Shown: piece by piece, positions 57,366 through 64,000 of the stretch | How positions within the stretch are numbered: the stretch's first letter is position 1 | How the letters are laid out: the number at the start of each line of letters is the position of its first letter | Assembly: GCA_023614405.1 (NCBI GenBank) | Contig: CM042697.1 | Coordinates: 188,107,189 to 188,171,188 of the forward strand | DNA: 64,000 nucleotides | Reading direction: 5' to 3' | Source of the DNA: Avena insularis | Taxonomy: Eukaryota; Streptophyta; Magnoliopsida; Poales; Poaceae | The notes under the pieces: generated by a model | Databases searched by the model: none | The model's input: the letters and a program-made list of their open reading frames with translations, nothing else | Told to the model about the DNA's origin: nothing | Made by a program: the position numbers and the translations under genes

Positions 57366-57754
57366 TAATGAAATCTATAAAATATTATAACTTTCGTATT
57401 TTTTGATTTATGTTTCGGTTGTTTCTGTAGCTCAAATAATGGGGAACCATACTTACTATTACCCGCGGTAAAAGTCATATCATTGCGTGCATCATTCTCC
57501 ACGACACCACAAAATATCTCCCCATCTAAATCATCCATGCTGCACGAATCATTTAGAGAATGTGTTAATGTTTTGCCATCTAAATCTACACGAGTTCCCC
57601 AAAAACCTATGTGAGCATCTTGTATGCACGACAAACAGTCGATGAGACATGGAATCAGTACCTGGACGATAGATGAGAAGAGTCGGCGAAGGGTGGCACC
57701 AATGAGAGACGGCGAAAGGGAGTCCTGCGAGGATGAAGTGGTGAGAGGCGGCAT

Positions 57755-58331
57755 CGATCCCTGGAGGACACACGAGAGGGGGTGGAGAAGGGAGGCACCA
57801 ATGTGGGACGGCGAGGGCGGCTCGTAATGGAGGCTGCGGTGATTGGCGGCCTACCTAGGTTGAGTCGTGGGTTGTGGTACGATCGACGTGCCGATACGCC
57901 TGCCGTGATTAACTGCTGGCGTTGGGCCTCGTTGTGGGTAGTTAATTGGGCCTATAGGGTTATTACTTTTTATTGTCTTGTTTTTCCTTTTTTATGCGTC
58001 TTTACGTATTTTTAAATGTTTTATTGTACTGTTTAATGTATTACCATATTTATGTTTTTCCAAATTTGATATGCACAACACCATCTTTAATTAAATTTAC
58101 ACAATATCAACTTCATACGATGGGAGTGTTGCCCCTGTCTTTGGAGAACTTTTAGTACGTACAACGCAAAGGATGTGTATGGCGCACACGAATCCACTGA
58201 AGGATCACCAATATAAAGAATTTTTTTGGATAAACCTAGATGCAAAACCAAAACATGTGTTCACGGCGAGAAACACAAATTCCGGATACGCACCCACTTG
58301 ACCTATGGGAGTTGTCTATGAACACCTTCAT
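57755..58331. other. 5' flank of the second Ulp1 gene
   Basis: GC-rich to about 57930, then AT-rich. It may hold the minus-strand promoter, though no clear TATA box was picked. No gene is recognised. Confidence 0.35.
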
Positions 58332-58870
58332 TGTTGGGGATATGCTATATGGGTATCCTCATAGCATGTCTCCTATCCGGATAACCCGGGTGGCCCACAG
58401 TTGGTAGCATGGCCTATGGCCTGCTAGGCGGCCCAGTTAGATGGATCCAGAAGGGAGGCCCATGCCGGATAAAGCAAGGCTACGGTTGGAGTCACCGACG
58501 TACCCAGAGCCTTGAAGTACAAGACACACAAGACTAGTAATAGACGGTGTAGGACTCTGTAACCTGTCTGGCTAGGACTTTTCCCTGTAACCCTAGGACC
58601 TGGCGACTATATAAGTCGGGCCTATGGGAGCCTTTAGGGCACGACCAAGTAGCGATTAGCATACACCTCACACAGCGAACGTATCTCTGTAACTCGGCGT
58701 ATTGCCATTATAGTGATTTATAGCAGGAGTAGGATTCCGCCACCATTATGGGATCTGAACCTGGGTAAGCTGTGTTACCTCGTACCCGTCAACCGTCCGC
58801 CTTCCCCCACGTCCCTAAACACGCATTGTGAGGACCCCTCCATGGCGTACTCGTCGGCAATACCACGACA
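58332..58870 (+). repeat. 5' LTR of the gypsy element
   Basis: 539 bp from TGTTGGGGATATGC to ACCACGACA, with TATATAA at 58618-58624. The primer-binding site, TGGCACCCACCATGGGG, starts at 58873. The LTR end is set by TGT/ACA termini and the adjacent primer site, since the partner LTR is not visible. Confidence 0.75.
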
Positions 58871-58883
58871 GTTGGCACCCACC

Positions 58884-59988
58884 ATGGGGCAAGAGGCTTC
58901 AGGCTCTTCAGCGGGCGAGGACCAAGATCTTCACGGGAATCGGCAAAATAGTGGCCATCGGATGCGTTCTCTTCTCCGGCAACGTTCCGATCGTCCCTCT
59001 CGACGAATTCTGGATCCTAGCGAAGATGAACCCTACGCGGTGTTCGATCGTTCCTATCGGAGACATCCACCTCTTCATTGGCGAAACCGACTCGGGTACT
59101 AGTTCCCTGGGAGTTGGAGGAGCATCAAGGCCCACATGGACCGCCTACGGGAAGGATACGTTTGTGGAAGGATCGATGTCGGATTTTTCTTTGGAGTTTG
59201 CCGGCAAAGATCGGAAAAATTCAAGGCACATCCAAACCGCCCCTGTGCAGGATATAATGGTGGAAGATCACTGCAAGTCCGCCGGCTTCGCCCGTGCGTC
59301 TGTACAACAGAGATCCAAGTTCGTCAGCGTGGTTACCATCTTCGATCTGGCGCGTTGCATTCAGAGAGAGGGTGAAAACCCTCGCGATTACCTGGCCAGG
59401 TGGCTCATTATACGAGCCGATCTGGCCCACTACCCCAATGATGATGCTATGTATCACTTTGTGGAAGGACTGGACCATGGCACGCTTCTCCGGCATTCTC
59501 TAAGACGGCAGCAGGCGTCAGGACGCCTTACCTTTGAAGTCATGGTGAACACCGTCAACATCTACGCGGAGGCTGAAGCGGCAGCTCAGACAGCGTTTGT
59601 GCTCATTGATATAGCCCCTCCAATTCAGCCAGCGCCACCACCGCCTCCGGCCGCCATCATCGCAGCTGCGCCACCACCTCCAGTCATCGTTGCTGCTATT
59701 GCACCTCCACCCCCCGACATCGAGGAAGTCCTGGCACCCTCCGACTCTATGATTGATGCGCTCTACGCCGACTTCAGTGCATATTCAGAGGAGATAGATT
59801 TCAGTCCGGAAGAGCTAGACTCTGCCATGCAGGAGATGGAGGAAGAGTACACGCGCGATGAGCAAGCCAACAACGCCATCACGTCTCAAGAGGTGTTCGT
59901 CACCATTGGGACGGCGATGGATGAAGATCAACCCGGACGAGCTCCGCCTATAGCGCTGGAAAAGGGGAGGGGCACTTATTGCTGCTGA
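58884..59988 (+). pseudogene. First gag-like region of the gypsy element
   Basis: A start at 58884 (MGQEASGSS) is followed by a frame change near 59100. Frame 1 then carries DLARCIQREGENPRDYLARW and FVEGLDHGTLLRHSLRR, the core pattern of a Ty3/gypsy gag. It continues into a proline-rich stretch (about 59620-59720) and an acidic tail, ending at TGA 59986-59988. The same pattern recurs in the second gag-like region. Confidence 0.65.
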
Positions 59989-60007
59989 CGATGATCGCGC
60001 AAAGGTC

Positions 60008-60346
60008 ATGCCTCCTCTGCCTAACCCAGTGCAGCAGCCGCAGGAACTCGGCACTGGCCCGAGCAACAACAACACCGCAAACTTGCCGCTTCCGGCATCC
60101 ACGTCTGCTGCTGCCCAAGTTACTCCAACTGATAGAGTGATGTACGGCAATCTCCTCGTTGAGCCACTGACTGTAGCTCATATCCGGAACATGACTCAGC
60201 TTGACGAGAAGCACCAGCAGCTGCTGGAGGAAGCGCAGGCCATCGCGGAGCAACGCGCTAAACTGGATCGAGATCTGGTCAACGCGCATAAGTCCATAGA
60301 GAAAGATAGAGCAATGGAGGCCGAGTACAAGACTCTGCTGCAGTAG
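60008..60346 (+). pseudogene. Coiled-coil linker ORF of the gypsy element
   Basis: 113 codons with a helical, Glu/Gln/Lys-rich second half (LDEKHQQLLEEAQAIAEQRA). It lies between the two gag-like regions. A TAG at 60344-60346 stands where the helix appears to continue (QKAKKAL follows in frame). Probably part of the ancestral gag polyprotein. Confidence 0.5.
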
Positions 60347-60844
60347 CAGAAGGCCAAGAAAGCTCTGGCTCACGTCATCAACGATCCTGGTGTACGGCGA
60401 AACCTAGGATGGGCTCCCTCAAAGCCGGCACAGTTCAAGCCATACATTGACAGTGAAGGCAAACAGGTGATGCCCACCCCACTCCTTAACCTCGCCGTCA
60501 CCAAGACCCTTCTGGAGCAAGATAGATCGCCCGAGGCAGTGGAATAGGACTATGACCTAGTGGCCAAGGCAGTGAAGCAGCACGAAAAGGCCACCTCTCA
60601 GAGGCTTGAGTCTGACCTAGCGCTTTGCCAGTCTAGATAGTATAAGGCTCCAAGGGAAAGATCTCCTCTTGATGTCGGGTCCCAGACGGGTTCATCAGAA
60701 CGAAGGCGGAGGGATGCGCGCAACAGGAAGGATGCTATCCCCATATCCTCCGACCAAGGAGAAAAGGCCCGACCTCGTCGCCCATCGCCATCGCCCCGAT
60801 CCCCCCGACATCGCGAAGATCCCAAGGCTCACCATCGTACAGAT

Positions 60845-61860
60845 ATGCCCCTGCCAAGGCAGTGTGACATCGTCATCCGTGACAACACAGAGCAGACCCG
60901 TCATGACGGAGAGCGCAATCAAGGACACAAGAGCAGGTCACGCCATGACCCTCCGCATCCGACAAGCAACCATGACAGGCGTGAGGCGTCGTTGGAGGGT
61001 AACAGCAAAAAGGCTAACCCAAAGCCACCTCCACCTCTGTTGCCACCTAGAAGTCACCATGGCGGAGGAGGCCCGCGTTGTTCACGCATCCCATCCCCTG
61101 TTGACAAGAAGAAGAAGAACCCAGAGTTGTACGATGCACGTTCGCGGATTGATAAGATCCACAAGGCCCGGGAAGGACCATACTTGGGACCACGTTGTTT
61201 TGGACCTGCAATACGATCCGCAACTTACCCCAAAGGTTTCCGGATTGACAAGACCATCCAGCCCCATTACGGAACCGCCAAGCCAGCCACATGGTTGCAG
61301 GACTACGGCAACACGGTGGAGATTGCCGGAGGTAACCTGAACATCGCTGTCAAGTACCTCCCTTTGATGTTGGCAGGCATGGCCCGTCAATGGATCGATG
61401 ACTTGCCGGAGAAATCCATCTGCAATTGGTTGGACATGCAAGAAGCGTTCACCAAAAACTTTTAGGGTACGTACAAGCGTCCCTGCACTGTTGGCGATCT
61501 ACAGCGGTGCGTGCAAGACAAAGACGAGACATCTCGCGCCTACCTCTCCCGCTGGTGGACATGAAGAATTCCTATGCAGGAGTGCACGCTTAGACCGCCA
61601 TGGCCGCCTTCATCGATGGGTTGGAAAGGGGCACGTTGCTCTGACATAAGCTGAAGCGCTTGCAGGACAATCACCAGCTTGACTTGAACCAGATGATTCA
61701 GTTGGCTAGTGAGTTCGCAGCTGCTAACGACGATGCTCGCGGCTCCTTGCCAGCAACGGCCATTCCAACTCAGTCTCGGAGGAACAGCAGTACAAAGCGG
61801 AAAATCGCTCCAGAAGAAAAGCAATCTCCCGACATGGTCACCATGACTTTTGTAGGACAA
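60845..61860 (+). pseudogene. Second gag-like region of the gypsy element
   Basis: A basic segment (about 60850-61130) precedes FRIDKTIQPHYGTAKPATWL, LAGMARQWIDDLP and WLDMQEAFTKNF, a standard plant gypsy gag core. TAG at 61463-61465 interrupts it. Frame 2 then continues GTYKRPCTVGDLQRCVQDKD and, after more damage, a FIDGLERGTLL-like segment near 61610. No clear zinc knuckle remains. Confidence 0.75.
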
Positions 61861-61861
61861 G

Positions 61862-63028
61862 GTGATGGCGGACAACGTGTCCGAGGATGGGGAGCTGGCC
61901 GTGGGTAGCAACGAGGAAGTGAAACCACCTCGGCGCCGCTCCGCCTTCCCCAACCCTACGATGAGTACAATGATATGCCACGCCTCGTACACCTCGATGT
62001 CAACGACAAGGCCACCCATACCAATCGACACTGCAAGTTCGTCAACAACCTCAAGGAAGACCCGGAGTCCGGCTACAAGCAAGTCGGAAGAACAGACCGG
62101 GCGAGGCAAGGGCAAGGGAAAGATGAAGGAGGAGGAGTCCAAGGATTCAAGTGACATGGATGAGGATGTTGACCCCAAGCACGCCGCCAAGAGCGATGAC
62201 AAGGGCAAGAACCCTTTCGTGAAGAAGGCGCCAGTCTACCACACTTTCCTTGGCACCCCCACCGTCCGACAACAGAAGACCTCTATGAGGATCCTGATGG
62301 CTACTCTACCCCCAGTCCCCCAGTACCTGCGCTGGTCGGAGGTTCCAATTACTTGGAACAGGACGGACCACCCAGACCTTATCCCTACGGAGAACCAATA
62401 TGCCATGGTCATCAACCCCTTGATTGATGGCGTGGAGTTCACCAATTGTATGGTGGATAGTGGAAGCAGCATCAACATCATGTACCTGCATACACTGCAG
62501 AAGATGAACTTGACGGAGGCAAACCTAAGGCAGACCAACACCATCTTCCACAGCGTAGTTCTTGGTCGGGAGGCTCGGTCCCTTGGGTGCATTACACTTC
62601 AGGTTGCCTTTGGCGATGTTAATAATTATCGCCAAGAGCGCATGACCTTTGAGGTGGTCCCCTTCAAGAGCGTGTACCACGTCATATTCGGCCACGACAT
62701 ATTCCACACGTTCATGGCCAAGCCATGCTTCGTCTACAACAAACTCAAGATACCCGGACCAAACGGTGTCATCACCGTATCTGGAAGCTTTACCAAGGCA
62801 AGGGACTGCGAGATTAATGAAGAAGCCTTCGCGGAAGCTGTCCTCTACAGCAAAGAATTCAAAGAGATCCAGAGCAGGGTCGATGACTCAGAGATGCCCG
62901 CATCGAAGAAGAAGATCTCCGACTCCGCTCCTGCATTCAAGGCCGCCATCGAGACCAAGCCGGTGGAACTTGTGGTAGGCGATGCCTCCAAGGTCACTGC
63001 CATTGGGATGAACCTGGATCCCAAATAG
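61862..63028 (+). pseudogene. Gypsy aspartic protease region
   Basis: Frame 2 is open from about 61862 to TAG 63026-63028. It holds FTNCMVDSGSSINIMY (Asp-Ser-Gly, about 62430-62480), the retropepsin active site, and a following VYHVIFGHDIFH strand. The N-terminal part is charged and low in complexity. In an active element this would be continuous with reverse transcriptase; the TAG probably replaces Gln. Confidence 0.85.
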
Positions 63029-64000
63029 GAAAGCACACTCGTCGAGTTCCTCTGTGAGAATAGGGACATCTTTGCCTGGCAACCTGCCAACATGAAAGGT
63101 GTACCTAGGGAACTTGCCGAGCACAGCTTAAACATTGATCCAAAAATGCAAACCAGTGAAACAACCTCTATGACGCTTCAGAGACGAGAAGAGACGCGCC
63201 ATTGGAAAAGAGATAGCTAGGTTACTTAAGGCTAGATTTATCCGATAAGTCCTTCACACCCGATGGGTGGCCAATCCTGTACTTGTCCCCAAAAAGGGAA
63301 CCAAAGAATTAAGAATGTGCGTTGATTACACCAGCTTGAACAAGGCTTGCCCCAAAGATCTGTTTGCTTTGCCTTGCATTAACCAAGTCATTGACTCGAC
63401 GGCTGGCTCAAAACTTTTGTGTTTTCTCGATGCATACTCAGGATACCACCAGATCAAGATGAGGAAGTTAGACCAATTGGCCACTTCGTTCACTACCCCA
63501 TACGACACGTTTTGCTATGTTACGATGCCCTTTGGGATGAAAAACGCAGGTGCTACGTACCAGCAGGCAATGCAACGTTGCCTCCACGACCAAATTGGTC
63601 GGAATGTTCACGCCTATGTGGACGATATCGCGGTGATGTCTAAAAAGTCAAATGACTTAATCTCCGACTTAAAATAAACCTTTGATAATCTCCAGAAATA
63701 CAACATGATGCTTAACCCTAAGAAGTGCGTCTTCGGGGTTCCAGCCGGCAAATTGTTGGGTTTCATAGTTTCCCAGCGCGGAATCGAGGTCAACCCAGAG
63801 TAAATCAAGGCCATCTTAAACATAAACCATCTGACATGCCTAAAGGACATTCAACGACTAACAGGTTGTGTTGTAGCAGTTAGTCGGTTCGTCGGCCGAC
63901 TTGGAGAGAAGGCTCTGCTGCTGTACAAGTTGCTAAAGAAGGCGGACAAATTCACATGGATGGACGAACCAGATGCAGCATTGAAGCAGCTCAAGGAGAT
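63029..64000 (+). pseudogene. Gypsy reverse transcriptase, partial
   Basis: IFAWQPANMKGVPRELAEH (about 63070), then LVPKKGTKELRMCVDYTSLN, LDAYSGYHQIKM, MPFGMKNAGATYQ and YVDDIAVMSK (about 63615) are the ordered RT motifs. Frames change near 63180 and 63250, and TAA codons lie at 63675-63677 and near 63800. The domain runs off the window end, with RNase H and integrase presumably beyond. Confidence 0.88.

Larger units (their letters stand above)
49388..57754 (-). pseudogene. Second Ulp1 (C48) protease gene with LTR element in last intron
   Basis: Exons on the minus strand: 57754-57457, 57171-56968, 56885-56681, 56596-56475, 56400-56292, 56219-56144 and 49504-49388, all with GT/AG borders. The catalytic set is complete: His 56566-56564 (RGEHYVTVV), Asp 56516-56514 (FQVLDPKYS), Gln in GKQDDG before 56292, Cys 56212-56210 (NSCGLWVLQ). 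The last exon (ITIEESRGPTVATIL, then RRNKL) resembles that of the copy-2 gene, and its phase matches the exon before it. The 6.5 kb retrotransposon lies in the intron between them. Frame errors occur near 56990 and at the A9 run near 56770, and a TAA near 56697. It would have been a SUMO/ubiquitin-like protease, probably transposon-derived. Confidence 0.72.
58332..64000 (+). mobile_element. Ty3/gypsy LTR retrotransposon, 5' part, decayed
   Basis: The element starts with an LTR at 58332 and continues past the window edge. Protease precedes reverse transcriptase, as in gypsy. Several stops and frameshifts separate the coding parts. The 3' LTR and target duplication are outside the window. Confidence 0.88.

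Noticed and set aside
1..64000. tRNA and rRNA genes
   Set aside because: No cloverleaf with A and B boxes and no rRNA sequence was noticed. A tRNAscan-SE run would be decisive.

Overview
The window is nuclear DNA of a grass, most likely a large-genome pooid or Triticeae-type species. The evidence is Stowaway MITEs beginning CTCCCT with TA duplications, a CACTA transposon, copia and gypsy LTR retrotransposons primed by plant initiator-Met tRNA, a Mutator-type transposase, F-box/DUF295 and B3 genes, and a monocot-style snRNA promoter (RGCCCR boxes, USE, TATA). No cellular gene is certainly intact. Most coding sequence is broken host genes or mobile DNA, often nested.

Layout. 1-2119: tail of one B3-like gene and a broken two-domain B3 gene. 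2453-3470: a possible TIR element. 4595-6818: truncated, broken copy 1 of an Ulp1-associated gene. 7486-8983: an F-box/DUF295 gene with one amber codon. 9640-12930: a block of inverted 170-175 bp repeats, a copia fragment, a 1 kb module (copy A) and more repeats. 13932-15994: an unknown ORF split by a 1646 bp CACTA element with a GAG target duplication. 17620-20770: a decayed MULE transposase. 21717-23611: a broken F-box-like gene. 24629-32655: a complete but dead copia element (TSD AAAGT) lodged inside a repeat unit. 33110-44330: a second version of the 4.6-12.9 kb block, with Ulp1 copy 2 (keeping the protease domain), a copia fragment, long repeat arrays and modules B, C and D. 44759-46150: a second DUF295 gene on the minus strand. 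46470-47035: a broken AP2/ERF-like gene. 47930-49378: copia debris. 49388-57754: a second type of Ulp1 gene on the minus strand, whose last intron holds a complete 6551 bp LTR retrotransposon (TSD AATAG) carrying an uninterrupted 987-codon ORF of unknown function. 58332-64000: the 5' part of a decayed gypsy element running off the window.

The strongest candidates for something undescribed are two. First, each of the four copies of the 1 kb module carries a monocot U-snRNA-type Pol III promoter (RGCCCR boxes, then GTCCCACATC, exactly 25 bp, then a TATA box). A foldable stretch of about 107-166 nt follows and ends in a T7-T8 run, so each could encode a small structured RNA. Second, the non-autonomous LTR retrotransposon at 49579-56129 encodes no recognisable gag or pol product. 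It has one long open protein with about five Cys/Trp/His motif repeats.
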